Origin: an uncultured Woeseiaceae bacterium
Lineage (GTDB): Bacteria > Pseudomonadota > Gammaproteobacteria > Steroidobacterales > Woeseiaceae
Assembly: GCA_945788625.1 (NCBI GenBank)
Contig: CALZMQ010000033.1
Span: forward strand, 20,163 to 84,162
DNA: 64,000 nucleotides
Direction: 5' to 3'
Every line of letters starts with the position of its first letter. Positions within the stretch are counted from its first letter, which is position 1. Positions 45,801 to 55,252 of the stretch are shown here, piece by piece. Made by a program: the position numbers and the translations under genes. The notes under the pieces were generated by a model. The model was not told the origin of the DNA. It was given only the letters and a program-made list of their open reading frames with translations, and ran no database searches.

Positions 45801-45916
45801 CGGCAATTGGGGAGGGTGTTGTCGAGGCCAATTCGGAAACCAGCCCCGAACTACCAGATGCAGGCATCACTGAATCGCCGGTCGTGATTAGGAGCGACAT
45901 GGGAGTTGCCCAATGA
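42803..45916 (+). CDS. Large TPR lipoprotein of envelope operon
   Basis: 1037 residues. Lipoprotein signal with lipobox LAAC (Cys18). Many TPR units across ~130-850 (YQKILETYPDYERNDKVLYQM; DAALEFERTAYEYPDHEQS), then helices and a Pro/Glu-rich tail. Size and layout resemble the periplasmic TPR lipoproteins of Myxococcus-type gliding/Agl-Glt clusters, though I can only claim similar architecture. Likely anchored to the outer membrane. Overlaps both neighbours by 4 nt. Confidence 0.88.
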   Translation: MNKRRIAYCLLLTGLAACSTAVNKSGTLAELDTVPADLDEVFLDDGLERAAQSYRRYLEETSESARTPEAMRRLADLQIEQAYGVLGSDEMVEMAAPETAEANKVIQASGSGARPDEPTESELAFEQRATRESFLSQSNDYQDEMTGDDTQVVPAGPREAIATYQKILETYPDYERNDKVLYQMSRAYDEIGEPDKAMAVMDRLVREYPHSRFVDEVQFRRGEYFFVRKKYINAEDAYGAVINMGASSSYYELALYKKGWTLYKQYFYEEALDNFVAMLDHRKAIGFDFDAFEENDDEHRISDTFRVISLSFSNMGDPEVIDKYFATNGQRSYADKIYQSLGEFYFTKLRYEDAASVYKSFIGLNPFHEVSPHFSMRVVDIYGEAGFPLLVVESKKEFATQYALVSAYWNHVDVESSPDVVQLLKTNLTDLAGHYHALYQTEGIDEQKPTHFGEARRWYRELLASFPSDTETAGVNYQLADLLLENGDFADAALEFERTAYEYPDHEQSSAAGYAAVFAHREDLKIATGARQREVKELTVESSLRFAEAFGEHEQAPIVLGAAADDLYEMKDFARAIDSAHKVIERYPASDDALRRSAWTVVAHSSIDIAEYQDAEVAYSKVLNLTAPEDETRPAVIENLAAAIYKQGEQAIVLEDYQGAADHFLRVKAITPTSTIRSAAEYDAAAALMKLSDWTAASGVLEDFRETHPNHELHADATKQLAHIYREDGQIARSAGEHERIAAESSDPDLSREALLTAGEMYDEVHAMDDAIRVYEEYVGAWPLPLDLAMQTRTRLSEIYHEQSDFQRYFDELNEIVEQDREAGSERTDRSRFLASKAALVLSERTFEQFVRTRLTQPFEQSIALKRQQMDETLAAMEGLVGYEVAEVTAAATYYIAEVYLEFSASLLESERPEGMTAAEASAYELVLEEEAYPFEERGIEVHEANFELLASGIYNPWVQKSLDNLADLMPGRYAKRESTEGFLGASDVYAYRMPIAASPAIGEGVVEANSETSPELPDAGITESPVVIRSDMGVAQ

Positions 45917-46530
45917 TCGCCCGTTCCGTCTTTCTACTCTTGACTGGCCTGCTGCTTGCAGCCTGTGCTACGACCACACAGAAACCACGTCCGACCTCCC
46001 GTATCGACGTGCAGGAGAACGTGGGCTTTACGATTACCGAAGCATCACCGGTCAATGACCGGGCACGTTTGCAATACAGCCAAGCCATCGCGCAGCTGGA
46101 AGACGGCAATCACGCCAGCGGGATCGCAATGTTGACCCGAGTTGCGGAGGCAGCCCCTGATACAACGGGCCCCCGTATCGATCTTGGTATTGCAGAGCAT
46201 GAGGCTGGCAATCTCGAAGCGGCCGAAAAGCATCTGCTCAAAGCGCTCGAGTTGACCCCGGATCATCCTGTAGTACACAACGAACTCGGTATCGTTTATC
46301 GCAAAACCGGGCGCTTCACAGAGGCCAGGAACGCCTACGAGACTGCGTTGTCGATTTTCCCCGGCTATCACCATGCCCGGCGCAATCTTGGTGTCCTGTG
46401 TGACCTGTACCTGGGCGACCTCGACTGCGCACTGGAGGCTTACAGCGCTTATTTGGCTACCGTACGTGGGGATCCGGAAGCCACGATGTGGATCGCAGAT
46501 ATCCGCAACAGACTGGGCGTGCAGGAGTAG
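45913..46530 (+). CDS. Small TPR lipoprotein of envelope operon
   Basis: 205 residues. Lipobox LAAC with Cys18, then three to four TPR units (about 55-185, ALELTPDHPVVHNELGIVY; RKTGRFTEARNAYETALSI). Layout is similar to PilF/PilW-type pilotins, which help assemble outer-membrane secretins; no secretin gene is nearby, so that role is not claimed. Translationally coupled to the gene before it. Confidence 0.86.
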   Translation: MIARSVFLLLTGLLLAACATTTQKPRPTSRIDVQENVGFTITEASPVNDRARLQYSQAIAQLEDGNHASGIAMLTRVAEAAPDTTGPRIDLGIAEHEAGNLEAAEKHLLKALELTPDHPVVHNELGIVYRKTGRFTEARNAYETALSIFPGYHHARRNLGVLCDLYLGDLDCALEAYSAYLATVRGDPEATMWIADIRNRLGVQE

Positions 46531-46532
46531 AC

Positions 46533-46862
46533 ATGCTAAAGCAAATTTACCTGATTCTTCTGGTCCTGGCGCCGGCATTGGTTTTCGCGGAAGAGCCCGA
46601 GGAGGTCGGCGAGGACGAGGTTGAAGAAATCCAGGACGAGACAGAGAACGGCGACGGGATAAAGAACCCGCGCAGCATGTCCGGCATGTCAATTCTTGGT
46701 AACGAGGAAACCCCCAAGTCGCTCGTCATCATTCCCTGGAAGTCCTCCGAGATGGGCGACGCGCTAACCTTCAGCGACACGCTCAAAGACCGCGCCCGAC
46801 CGGTCGACAAGGACGTTTTCCTACGTGAACTCAGGTTTTACGAGATTCGCACCGGCGAGTAA
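46533..46862 (+). CDS. Small exported acidic protein of envelope operon
   Basis: 109 residues from the ATG at 46533, right after the previous stop with AGGAG overlapping it. Signal peptide (1-19), a highly acidic stretch (about 20-45), then a conserved-looking segment (SLVIIPWKSSEMGDALTFSD). No known domain. Position suggests a component of the same envelope complex. Confidence 0.78.
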   Translation: MLKQIYLILLVLAPALVFAEEPEEVGEDEVEEIQDETENGDGIKNPRSMSGMSILGNEETPKSLVIIPWKSSEMGDALTFSDTLKDRARPVDKDVFLRELRFYEIRTGE

Positions 46863-47015
46863 CTTGCCGCAATGTGAAGCAGTTCAAGAAACCCGAGCTG
46901 CACCCCTACATTATCCCCGAATGTGCGCTGCGTCACACTTCACGTTGTGCGCGCTGTCTAATCTGGCTTCTGCCCCACTCCTTTTGGGGACATTCTGTTT
47001 AACGAGGATTTGGAA

Positions 47016-47666
47016 ATGGACTTTTTCTATTCGATTGTCAGCTTCTTCGCGACGGGTGGTCTGTTCATGTTTCCGATACTGCTCGTGTTCGCCTTTGGCG
47101 TCGCGATTGCAGTGGAACGCTTTATTACGCTGACCCTGGTGACGAACAAGAACCAGGTTGTCTGGGACAAGGTACAACCCTTGCTTGACAGTGGCGAGTT
47201 TGACGAAGCTCGGACGATGACCAGTGAAGACCCGTCGACAATTTCCCAGGTTTTGAACATGGGATTGTCATTGCAGGGAACCGTACGCCGCCGCGAGGAT
47301 ATCGAAATCGCCATGGAGGAAAGCATGATGGAAATCGTGCCGCGCCTCGAAAAGCGTACGCCATACGTTGCACTCGCATCCAGCGTCGCTACTTTGCTCG
47401 GATTGCTCGGCACCATTATGGGTCTGATCCAGGCGTTTACCGCTGTTGCCAATGCGAACCCGGCTGAGAAGGCTGACCTGCTATCGGCAAGTATATCGGT
47501 CGCTATGAACACCACGGCATTCGGCCTCATGGTCGCTATCCCGCTACTCGTTGTACACGCAATATTGACCAGCAAAACTGGTGACATCGTGGACAGCCTC
47601 GAGATGGCAACTGTCAAAGCCCTGAACGTATTCTCAAGACGGGCAAGGACTGTCGCAGCGGCGTAA
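47016..47666 (+). CDS. MotA/TolQ/ExbB proton channel family protein
   Basis: 216 residues from the ATG at 47016 (GAGG 9 nt upstream; a TTG two codons earlier is in frame). TM helices near 8-30, 120-143 and 158-182; the ExbB hallmark TPYVALASSVATLLGLLGTIMGLIQAF includes the channel-lining helix. Uses the proton gradient with the ExbD partners to move a TonB-like arm; the AgmX protein downstream is the natural arm. The 153-nt gap before it may hold an internal promoter. Confidence 0.93.
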   Translation: MDFFYSIVSFFATGGLFMFPILLVFAFGVAIAVERFITLTLVTNKNQVVWDKVQPLLDSGEFDEARTMTSEDPSTISQVLNMGLSLQGTVRRREDIEIAMEESMMEIVPRLEKRTPYVALASSVATLLGLLGTIMGLIQAFTAVANANPAEKADLLSASISVAMNTTAFGLMVAIPLLVVHAILTSKTGDIVDSLEMATVKALNVFSRRARTVAAA

Positions 47667-47671
47667 TCGAT

Positions 47672-48169
47672 ATGGCCCGCAGAAAACATCACTACAAGCG
47701 GCGTACCGGCAATACGTACGACATCGACGTCACCACGTTTCTCAACCTCATGGTGGTTCTTATCCCGTTTCTGCTTATTACGGCCGTATTTTCGCGAATG
47801 ACAATCGTCGAACTCGATCTGCCGAGTGCGGCAGGTGGAGCGGTGAACACGGAAAATAGTTTCCGCGTCGAAGTCATCGTTAGGCAAGAAGGAATAGTCA
47901 TCAGCAACGGCACAGGCACGATTGCAACCATTCCAAAGCTGGATGACGACGAATACGACCTGGATACCCTGTCGGAGTACATCGTCGAACTGAAACGTGA
48001 GTATCCGGACCACGAAGAAGCATCTGTGCTGATGGAGTCTCATATTCCCTACGATTACCTGATCCAGGTAATGGATATCGTTCGCACCATCGAGGTGCCA
48101 ACCGATGTCGAGGAAGAGTTTGAGCTCGTTGCGCTGTTTACCGAAATTTCTGTAGGAGATGCGCCGTGA
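47672..48169 (+). CDS. ExbD/TolR family protein 1
   Basis: 165 residues: short basic cytoplasmic N-terminus, one TM helix (about 20-42) with the conserved Asp19 at its start (DIDVTTFLNLM), and a periplasmic domain to the end. Works as the proton-responsive partner of the ExbB-like channel. Overlaps the second ExbD gene by 4 nt. Confidence 0.9.
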   Translation: MARRKHHYKRRTGNTYDIDVTTFLNLMVVLIPFLLITAVFSRMTIVELDLPSAAGGAVNTENSFRVEVIVRQEGIVISNGTGTIATIPKLDDDEYDLDTLSEYIVELKREYPDHEEASVLMESHIPYDYLIQVMDIVRTIEVPTDVEEEFELVALFTEISVGDAP

Positions 48170-48669
48170 GGCATTCACGTCGAATCAAGCGCATGGGACG
48201 CAACCGTGTGAAGATTGGAAAAATGAATCTCACGTCACTGATGGACGTGTTTACGATTCTCGTTTTCTTTCTGCTGGTTAACTCGGGTTCTGTTGAAATT
48301 CTGGACGCACCGAAGGAAGTGAAACTGCCCGAATCGCGAGTCGAGTCAAAGCCGCGAGAAACGGTTGTAATTTTTATCAGCCCCGATGAAGTGCTCGTCC
48401 AGGGCAAGCTGGTCGCCCGCGTCGAAGACATCGTGAATGGCGAGGAGGGTGTGGTAGAGCCGATTCATGCGCGCCTTGCTGAACTCAAGGAAAACATCGT
48501 CGGAGTGAGCACGCTCACTGTGGCCGCAAGCCGCGAAGTAACCATCCTCGCGGACAAGTCTGTGCCGTTCATGGTTGTCAAAACAGTCATGTCCACATGC
48601 ACAAGCCAAGGCTACGAAAACGTATCACTCGCGGTCACGCAAAAGTCGTCGCAGGTGGCGTCGCGCTAG
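48166..48669 (+). CDS. ExbD/TolR family protein 2
   Basis: 167 residues: basic N-terminus, TM helix (about 25-42) with the key Asp27 in SLMDVFTILVFFLL, and a periplasmic domain. Two different ExbD-type proteins beside one ExbB-type channel is the arrangement seen in TPR/AgmX clusters rather than in classical TonB systems, which have one. The two probably form a heteromer. Confidence 0.9.
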   Translation: MRHSRRIKRMGRNRVKIGKMNLTSLMDVFTILVFFLLVNSGSVEILDAPKEVKLPESRVESKPRETVVIFISPDEVLVQGKLVARVEDIVNGEEGVVEPIHARLAELKENIVGVSTLTVAASREVTILADKSVPFMVVKTVMSTCTSQGYENVSLAVTQKSSQVASR

Positions 48670-48690
48670 CACCTCATGAACGAAGGTGAC

Positions 48691-50094
48691 ATGAAAACGG
48701 ATTTTTCTGATCAGGAACAATCCCTGCGCGCCCAGGTTGAGGACTCCGAAAGAGTGCTCGCAGCGCTGCAAAGCGATTTGCAGGCGGTCGATGCCGAACT
48801 AGGCGACTTGGCCGGCCAGAGCGTCAAGTACGACGCGCTTGGTGAGGTTTGTCGCTCACTCGAGGCGCTCGGCAACCTCGGCGCCATGCGCCTTTTCTGG
48901 CAGGATTCAGGTCACGGCGGCGATCCTGTTGAGTACATTCGAAAAGCACGCGACAGGATCCACGACTACGGCGAACTGATCCTGGCGACCGAAAGACGTC
49001 GCCAGGAAGTCGCCGATAAGATCGGGGATCAGGACGTTTCGCTGGATTGCCTGCACTATGAATTGACTGACGTGCTGAGTCGCGAAGAAGAGCGCCAGAG
49101 CGAATGGACGGTCGAGCGCGAATCGGACAGCTGGCCCGCGCACGCCATCGTCATGCCATGGGCCCGCGGTACTGAGGAAGACCAGCGCTATCGCAAATCT
49201 CTGGGTTCGACGCTGCTCGTGTCGGCTGTACTCGGTATTCTGGTCGCGTCCATTGCTATTCCGATTCTGGAGCGCCCGCAGGAGATCCAATTGCCTGAGC
49301 GTATGGCAAAGCTCGTACGTCCGAAGCTGCCGCCCCCACCGCCGGTCGCACAGATCGAGGAGCCGTTGGTTGAGGAAGAAATTCCCGATCCGGAGCTCGC
49401 TGAGGAGATTCCACCCGAGGATGTTCCCAAATCTGTCGAACAGCCCAAGGTAGCGGCTGTCGATGAGCAGGACATTAAGGAAGAAGTGAAGTCGAAAGGT
49501 ATTCTTGCGTTTCGGGAAAGTTTTGCGAGCACCGCAAGCATGCGCCCGTCGACACAGCTGGGCTCGGAAGCCAGGGTACGCAATGCGGGTGAAGATGCAG
49601 TTGGCCGCACGCAGCGCAACATGGTTACGACCAACGCCCCGGGCTCGAGTGGCGGGATCAACCTTGCTGCCATCAGTCGTGATATTGGTGGCGATGGTGG
49701 CCCAGGCATGGGTGGCGTCGCAGCCACACGCGTCTCGAGTTCCATTGGCACAGGCGGAGAAGGGTTCGGCAGTCGTCCGATGAGCGGCGGCGTTTTGGCC
49801 GGCCGCACGGATGAAGAGATCCAGATTGTGTTTGATCGCTACAAGGCGTCTCTTTACCGGCTCTACAACCGCGAACTACGCAAAGATCCGACACTACGCG
49901 GCCAGATGATCCTCAAGCTAACGATCGAGCCGGACGGCTCCGTGTCGTTCTGTGCAATGCAGTCTTCGGATATGAAAGCTCCGACGCTGGTACAGCAGGT
50001 TGTGGATCGTGTTGCGACCTTCGACTTTGGTGCTAAAGAAGACATTGCAGCGGTGACGATCATTTATCCGATCGATTTCCTGCCGGCTGCGTGA
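48691..50094 (+). CDS. AgmX/PglI-type TonB-like protein
   Basis: 467 residues from the ATG at 48691 (GAAGGTG just upstream; the ATG five codons earlier lacks a site). Cytoplasmic coiled coil (about 5-120), one TM helix (about 172-192), a Pro/Glu-rich periplasmic stalk (PKLPPPPPVAQIEEP), a Gly-rich linker, and a C-terminal AgmX/TonB-like domain (about 370-467, YNRELRKDPTLRGQMILKLTI). This is the likely energy-transducing arm driven by the ExbB/ExbD genes before it. Last gene of the operon; in Myxococcus related proteins are linked to gliding, here the role is unknown. Confidence 0.88.
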   Translation: MKTDFSDQEQSLRAQVEDSERVLAALQSDLQAVDAELGDLAGQSVKYDALGEVCRSLEALGNLGAMRLFWQDSGHGGDPVEYIRKARDRIHDYGELILATERRRQEVADKIGDQDVSLDCLHYELTDVLSREEERQSEWTVERESDSWPAHAIVMPWARGTEEDQRYRKSLGSTLLVSAVLGILVASIAIPILERPQEIQLPERMAKLVRPKLPPPPPVAQIEEPLVEEEIPDPELAEEIPPEDVPKSVEQPKVAAVDEQDIKEEVKSKGILAFRESFASTASMRPSTQLGSEARVRNAGEDAVGRTQRNMVTTNAPGSSGGINLAAISRDIGGDGGPGMGGVAATRVSSSIGTGGEGFGSRPMSGGVLAGRTDEEIQIVFDRYKASLYRLYNRELRKDPTLRGQMILKLTIEPDGSVSFCAMQSSDMKAPTLVQQVVDRVATFDFGAKEDIAAVTIIYPIDFLPAA

Positions 50095-50281
50095 TGCTGT
50101 TTCGCATAATGCCGTCAATATTACATAAAGCATAAAATCTGCCTCCCGCTCGCTTCGTCGGCACACGTAACAGACGGTATTTACAATCGTTTTCAGTAAT
50201 TCTCGGAAGAACGTCAGGGTGTGACCCAAGTCGAGTTCTGCTTTCTGGCGATGCGCGATAGTTCACTTCGGAATAGGAAAA

Positions 50282-50357
50282 GGCAAAACCACCGCAAGGT
50301 GGCGACGCAAAGTCTCCGGCCTGAGAACCCCAGGGGTTTCACGGTAGCGGGATTGCC
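50282..50357 (+). ncRNA. Cyclic-di-GMP-I (GEMM) riboswitch aptamer
   Basis: All core parts of a GEMM-I aptamer are readable: closing stem GGCAA (50282-50286) with TTGCC (50353-50357); the tetraloop hairpin CCACC-GCAA-GGTGG (50289-50302), whose GNRA loop docks in the receptor; the invariant GACGCAAAG (50304-50312); a second arm with a short hairpin near 50326-50340; and the ACGGTAGCGGG strand (50341-50351). It lies in the 373-nt leader between the envelope operon and the DUF11 gene, about 110 nt before that start codon. It should couple cyclic-di-GMP to expression of the two large surface proteins; whether it is an on or off switch cannot be read. Confidence 0.93.
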
Positions 50358-50467
50358 CAAATCGGATTACGCAGAGAACGGGCTGTCAGTATCGGGGGCT
50401 TCAATGGAATGGATGCGACATGCCGACGATGCCCAGCGAATCAACAGGGAATATAGAACGCAACGCC

Positions 50468-53400
50468 ATGAAGAAGATGTTCATGATCCTGGCCGCGTTG
50501 GTTCTTGCATCGACCGCATTGCTTCCAACCGGGAGCGCGTCGGCGGCCGATATCACGTTTGTATCCGTTGATGGATCCTGGCGTGACCCGGTGGACAACG
50601 TTCCCGGAAGCCAGCCGGGCGATCCCGTCATCACGAACGGCAACCCGATCTCGAGCATCAGCTGGGGTACGACAACGGGCCCGCAAAGCGGCTATGACTT
50701 CATCGCAACGCTTCCGCCGCAGTTCACGTTGCCGGGGCCCATCCCGTACTTTTCTCTCGGGACATTTCAACATCGGAATTTCGAGGTTGGCGACCCGTCC
50801 CTGGTTTCGGCTGAACTCGATGTGGTGCTCGTGCTTGCCGTGGACGGTGTGCCAACCGGTCCGTTGACCTTCACATTCACCCTAAACCATGAGGAAACCC
50901 CGAACAACCTGGACCCGTGTCCCTATCCGACACCACCCGGAGACGGGTGCACGGATCGTGTGACGATCGTCGCCTCGGCCGACCCCACGACGTTCAACGT
51001 CGATGGAGTGGATTACTCGGGCCTCGTCGGGGAATTTACGTTGCCGCCGGGACTCACGGTCTCGAAGACCGGTCCGGCGACGATGCGTCAGGCGGAGTGG
51101 GGAGATTTCGTCATCGGCGTGCAAAACGAGAGCGAGTCCGACGCGTACAGTATGACGCTCGTCGACCGACTGCCCGACGGCCCGACCGGCGGGATGTGCG
51201 ACACAACACCGGAGATTCAGAGCGCGCGCGTGTTCGCGGCAGATGGCATCACACCGGTACCTGGAAAAGGTCCTTTGGTCCAGGGGGTGGACTACTCGTT
51301 CGCCTATAACGGTGCCGCGTGTGAGCTCACGTTCAACACGCTGACCGCCCCCTCGGTGATCGGTGTGGGTGAGCGACTGATGATCGCGTATCGCACGCGG
51401 CTCGACACTGATTCCCAGGATGGTGTCACGCTGACAAACGTCGCCGGCGCAATCGAGTGGTTCAATGCCGACGCCTCGACCATGTACAGTCGCACGTTGA
51501 CCGACGGTACCGTGGGCGTTGGGGACCACGAGGACGCGCACAGCGTCGTCGTCGACCTGGCGGTGCTTCGGTTCGAGAAGACGGTAATAAACGTGACAAC
51601 CGGAGATGACCCGGGCACCGTCGCGACGCCGGGCGAAACGCTGCGCTACCGACTGTATGTCGAGAACCTGAGCGACGTTGGCGTTAGCGATTTCTCAATC
51701 GTCGATGAACTCGACAGTCTCAATGCGAATCCACTGTTCCAGCCGGGCACGCTGAATACCGTTACGCTTCCGGCGGGCGCGGATGCTGGCAATACAGACC
51801 CGAACGGCGGGGCCGCCGGTTCCGGGCTGCTGGACGTACGCAACCTGAGCATTGGCGGACTGGGCGAAACTGTCCTGGTCGAGTTCGAAGTCGAGCTCGC
51901 GCCTGTCATTGCGAACGACACCTTCGTCTACAACCAGTCGTCTATGATGTTCGATGATTACCTGGCTGGCATCAGTGACGACCCGAACGTCAATGGTCCG
52001 GCGGATCCAAACGTCGCTGGCGATGAAGACCCGACCCAGATCCAGATCCAGTCCGCGCCCTATTTCGACATTGACAAGATCTCGAGCTACATCACGGGCG
52101 ATCCGAACGTACTGCTTGCAGGCGAGACGCTGCGTTACGCGATCACGGTGCAGAACACGGGTACGGACAATGCGACCGGTGTCGATATCGTTGACCAGAT
52201 TCCCGCGAACACTACCTACGTAGCCGGTAGCACTACGTTAAACGGGGTCGTCGTGCCGGATGGGGCGAGTTCGCCGCTGGTCGACGGCATCCAGATCAAT
52301 GCGCCTGAAGATACGACGCCCGGAGCGATGAATGCCGGCGTGCCGGACAACACAGCCACGATTACCTTCGATGTCGTTGTATACCCTGATGCCGTTGACG
52401 GCACGGTCATTTCCAACCAGGCATTCGTATCCGCTGTGGACCAGGGATTGGCGGACTTACCGTCCGACGACCCGCGAACCGACATACCGGACGATCCGAC
52501 ACGTGACATCGTGGGCAACTTCCCGCTGCTGTTTGCCGAGAAGAGCGCTGCCCTGCAGGTCGACAACGGATCACCGGGCATTGTCGATCCCGGCGACGTC
52601 CTGCGTTACACGATTACGATTTACAACAACGGCACCGTTCCGGCGACAGCCCTCGAATTGCTGGATAACGTCCCGGCCTATGTGACCTATGTGGCCGACT
52701 CGACGACACTCGATGGTGCCCCCCTCGGTCAGCCCGACGGTGGTGTGTTCCCGCTGGAGGCGCAGGTCCAGGTCGGCACCAACGGTGTACTCGATCCAGG
52801 CGCATCGACGACGGTGCAATTCGATATGCTGGTCGATGCGGCGGCCGTCCGGGGCTCGCTGATCGTCAACCAGGCAACTGTGTACAGCGTAGAGGTTGCC
52901 AACCTCCTGACGGACGGTGACGGAGACCCGTCCACCGGACCGGAGCCGACGGTCGTGGTTGTCGGCAATGCGCAGGTCCTCTCTATCGTAAAGGAACTGG
53001 CAGTCTTGGGCGGCGGTCCTGCGATCGCGGGCGCAACGCTTGAATACACGGTCACTGTCCAGAACGTCAGCAACGTCCCGGCTCTGTATGTACTTATTCG
53101 GGACGATCTCGACGAGGTCGATCCGGGCTACCTGACCTACGTCGACCAGTCGGCAACAATGAATGGTCTGCCGACAGGTGTCAGCGTGGCTGGACAGGTC
53201 ATCACAGCAGACTATTTCACCGATTACGGCCCCCTGCAGCCAGGTCAGTTCGTCACCCTGCAATTCCAGGCGGTCATCAATCCGTTGCTCGTCGAAGGCA
53301 CGACCATCACCAATACGGCTCGTGTCTACTGGGACGATCCGCAGCAGCAAGCCGAAGCGACGGTAATGATCGATGTTGGCGCCATGCCGGAAGCAGGAAT

Positions 53401-55252
53401 GCTCAGTGGTTACGTGTGGCACGACGCCGATCACGACAATACGCCCGACGATGGCATTGAACGGCCGCTCGAAGCCTGGACGGTCGATCTCCTGCTTGAC
53501 GGACAACTCGTGCGCAGCATGCAAACTGGCGCGGACGGTTACTACCTGTTCGCCAATGTGATGCCGAACTACGCATCCGGTGAGTTCTACAGCCTGCGCT
53601 TCAGCGCGCCAGGTGCGGGTGCGACCACCGCACTGATGGGCCAGGCCGACTCCGATTTCACTGACGGCCAGCAACGCATCGATGAGATCGACGTGCAGGA
53701 AGGCAGCAACCTGCTGGCGCTCAACATGCCGGTTGACCCGAATGGTGTTGTCTACGATTCAGTCACGCGTGCACCGGTACTCGGCGCAACCGTGACTCTG
53801 CTTGATGGACGCACCAGTACGCCGCTCCCTGACGCCTGCTTTGATGATCCGAATCACCAGGGACAGGTCACGGTCAGCAACGGTTACTACAAGTTCGATA
53901 TCAACTTTTCCGATCCGGCCTGCCCGAGCGCGGAGTTCTACCTGCTCCAGGTAGTGGCGCCTGATACCAGCTACGTGCCCGGTGTCTCGCAGATAATCCC
54001 GCCGACCTCGGACCTTACGACACTGCCATTCGATGTGCCGGCCTGTGCCGGGTCCGTCAACGACGCCGTGATTGCGACGCCGCAGACCTGTGAAGCTCAG
54101 TTGTCGGAGTTCGCGCCGCCCACATCCGTGCCTGCGGCCAGCAACGCCACAGGCTATCACCTGTTCCTGAGGCTCGATAACAGCGACGTTCCGGGTTCGA
54201 GCCAGTTGTTCAACAACCACCTGCCGCTCGACCCGCGTCTCGGCGGCGCGGTTGCCGTAACCAAGTCGACGCCGATGCTGAACGTCACGCGCGGTCAACT
54301 GGTGCCGTACGTGATCACCGTCAGTAACTCCTTCGGTGCCGATCTCAATGATGTGGTCATCATCGATCGCTTCCCGGCCGGTTTCCACTACGTCGCGGGC
54401 TCGGCGCGCTTTGACAACGTGCCGTCCGAACCGGTGATCAACGGTCGTGAGCTTGCATGGGATGGCCTGCTTCTTACAACGGACGGACGTCACGAAGTCA
54501 AATTGCTGCTCGCAGTCGGTGCGGGTGTTACTGAGGGCGAATTCGTCAACCGCGCCCAGGCCGTCAATGCCATCACCGGCGGCATCATGTCCTCCGAAGC
54601 TTCGGCGACTGTGCGTATCGTGCCCGACCCGACGTTTGACTGCACCGATGTTACGGGCAAGGTATTCGATGACGCGAATCGCAACGGTTACCAGGACAAT
54701 GATGAAATCGGCCTGGCCGGCGTGCGCCTGGTTACTGCGCGGGGCCTCGCAGCGACCACCGACAAGCAGGGCCGCTATCACGTAACGTGCGCGATTGTTC
54801 CGCACGAGAGTCGCGGCAGCAATTTCGTACTGAAGCTCGACGATCGCTCGCTGCCAACCGGCTACCGTCCATCGACGCGACCTGTACAGGTGCAACGTGC
54901 AACACGCGGTAAGGCTCTGCGTATCAACTTTGGTGCTTCGATCCACCGTGTGGTCGGGCTCGACATCGCGGACGCCGTGTTCGTGCCGGACTCGGTCGAA
55001 ATGCGCCAGCAGTGGTTGCCACGCATCCCCATGTTGCTGGATGAACTGCAAAAAGCACCGGCGGTGCTGCGACTGTCCTACGTGGCCGACATCGAATCAG
55101 CGTCGCTGGTCGAGCGTCGACTGGACACGCTCAGAAAACAGATTGAGGACGCCTGGAAAGAGATGGCCTGTTGCTATGACCTGGTCATCGAGCCCGAGGT
55201 TCACTGGCGTCTGGGCGAACCAGCCAAGAAGAAGCGGGAGGGCGAGCGATGA
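50468..55252 (+). CDS. Large surface protein with DUF11 and SdrD-like repeats
   Basis: 1594 residues from the ATG at 50468, where a signal peptide begins (1-26). Repeated DUF11-type domains start near 197, 366, 532, 688, 838 and 1261, with signatures such as GETLRYAITVQNTGTDNATGV and TYVAGSTTLNG. SdrD-like B domains (GYVWHDADHDNTPDDG near 978; GKVFDDANRNGYQDND near 1394) have Asp-rich calcium-type loops, and a carboxypeptidase-regulatory-like domain starts near 1092. The last ~120 residues look OmpA-like and charged. Likely exported to the surface. The riboswitch lies in its leader and the next gene overlaps its stop by 4 nt. Confidence 0.88.
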   Translation: MKKMFMILAALVLASTALLPTGSASAADITFVSVDGSWRDPVDNVPGSQPGDPVITNGNPISSISWGTTTGPQSGYDFIATLPPQFTLPGPIPYFSLGTFQHRNFEVGDPSLVSAELDVVLVLAVDGVPTGPLTFTFTLNHEETPNNLDPCPYPTPPGDGCTDRVTIVASADPTTFNVDGVDYSGLVGEFTLPPGLTVSKTGPATMRQAEWGDFVIGVQNESESDAYSMTLVDRLPDGPTGGMCDTTPEIQSARVFAADGITPVPGKGPLVQGVDYSFAYNGAACELTFNTLTAPSVIGVGERLMIAYRTRLDTDSQDGVTLTNVAGAIEWFNADASTMYSRTLTDGTVGVGDHEDAHSVVVDLAVLRFEKTVINVTTGDDPGTVATPGETLRYRLYVENLSDVGVSDFSIVDELDSLNANPLFQPGTLNTVTLPAGADAGNTDPNGGAAGSGLLDVRNLSIGGLGETVLVEFEVELAPVIANDTFVYNQSSMMFDDYLAGISDDPNVNGPADPNVAGDEDPTQIQIQSAPYFDIDKISSYITGDPNVLLAGETLRYAITVQNTGTDNATGVDIVDQIPANTTYVAGSTTLNGVVVPDGASSPLVDGIQINAPEDTTPGAMNAGVPDNTATITFDVVVYPDAVDGTVISNQAFVSAVDQGLADLPSDDPRTDIPDDPTRDIVGNFPLLFAEKSAALQVDNGSPGIVDPGDVLRYTITIYNNGTVPATALELLDNVPAYVTYVADSTTLDGAPLGQPDGGVFPLEAQVQVGTNGVLDPGASTTVQFDMLVDAAAVRGSLIVNQATVYSVEVANLLTDGDGDPSTGPEPTVVVVGNAQVLSIVKELAVLGGGPAIAGATLEYTVTVQNVSNVPALYVLIRDDLDEVDPGYLTYVDQSATMNGLPTGVSVAGQVITADYFTDYGPLQPGQFVTLQFQAVINPLLVEGTTITNTARVYWDDPQQQAEATVMIDVGAMPEAGMLSGYVWHDADHDNTPDDGIERPLEAWTVDLLLDGQLVRSMQTGADGYYLFANVMPNYASGEFYSLRFSAPGAGATTALMGQADSDFTDGQQRIDEIDVQEGSNLLALNMPVDPNGVVYDSVTRAPVLGATVTLLDGRTSTPLPDACFDDPNHQGQVTVSNGYYKFDINFSDPACPSAEFYLLQVVAPDTSYVPGVSQIIPPTSDLTTLPFDVPACAGSVNDAVIATPQTCEAQLSEFAPPTSVPAASNATGYHLFLRLDNSDVPGSSQLFNNHLPLDPRLGGAVAVTKSTPMLNVTRGQLVPYVITVSNSFGADLNDVVIIDRFPAGFHYVAGSARFDNVPSEPVINGRELAWDGLLLTTDGRHEVKLLLAVGAGVTEGEFVNRAQAVNAITGGIMSSEASATVRIVPDPTFDCTDVTGKVFDDANRNGYQDNDEIGLAGVRLVTARGLAATTDKQGRYHVTCAIVPHESRGSNFVLKLDDRSLPTGYRPSTRPVQVQRATRGKALRINFGASIHRVVGLDIADAVFVPDSVEMRQQWLPRIPMLLDELQKAPAVLRLSYVADIESASLVERRLDTLRKQIEDAWKEMACCYDLVIEPEVHWRLGEPAKKKREGER

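Noticed and set aside
47027..48178. 383-codon minus-strand frame across exbB/exbD-like genes
   Set aside because: Antisense to three intact, motif-bearing membrane genes.
52571..55051. Two long minus-strand frames (367 and 430 codons) opposite the DUF11 gene
   Set aside because: Shadow frames of the repeat-rich surface gene; composition is not protein-like.
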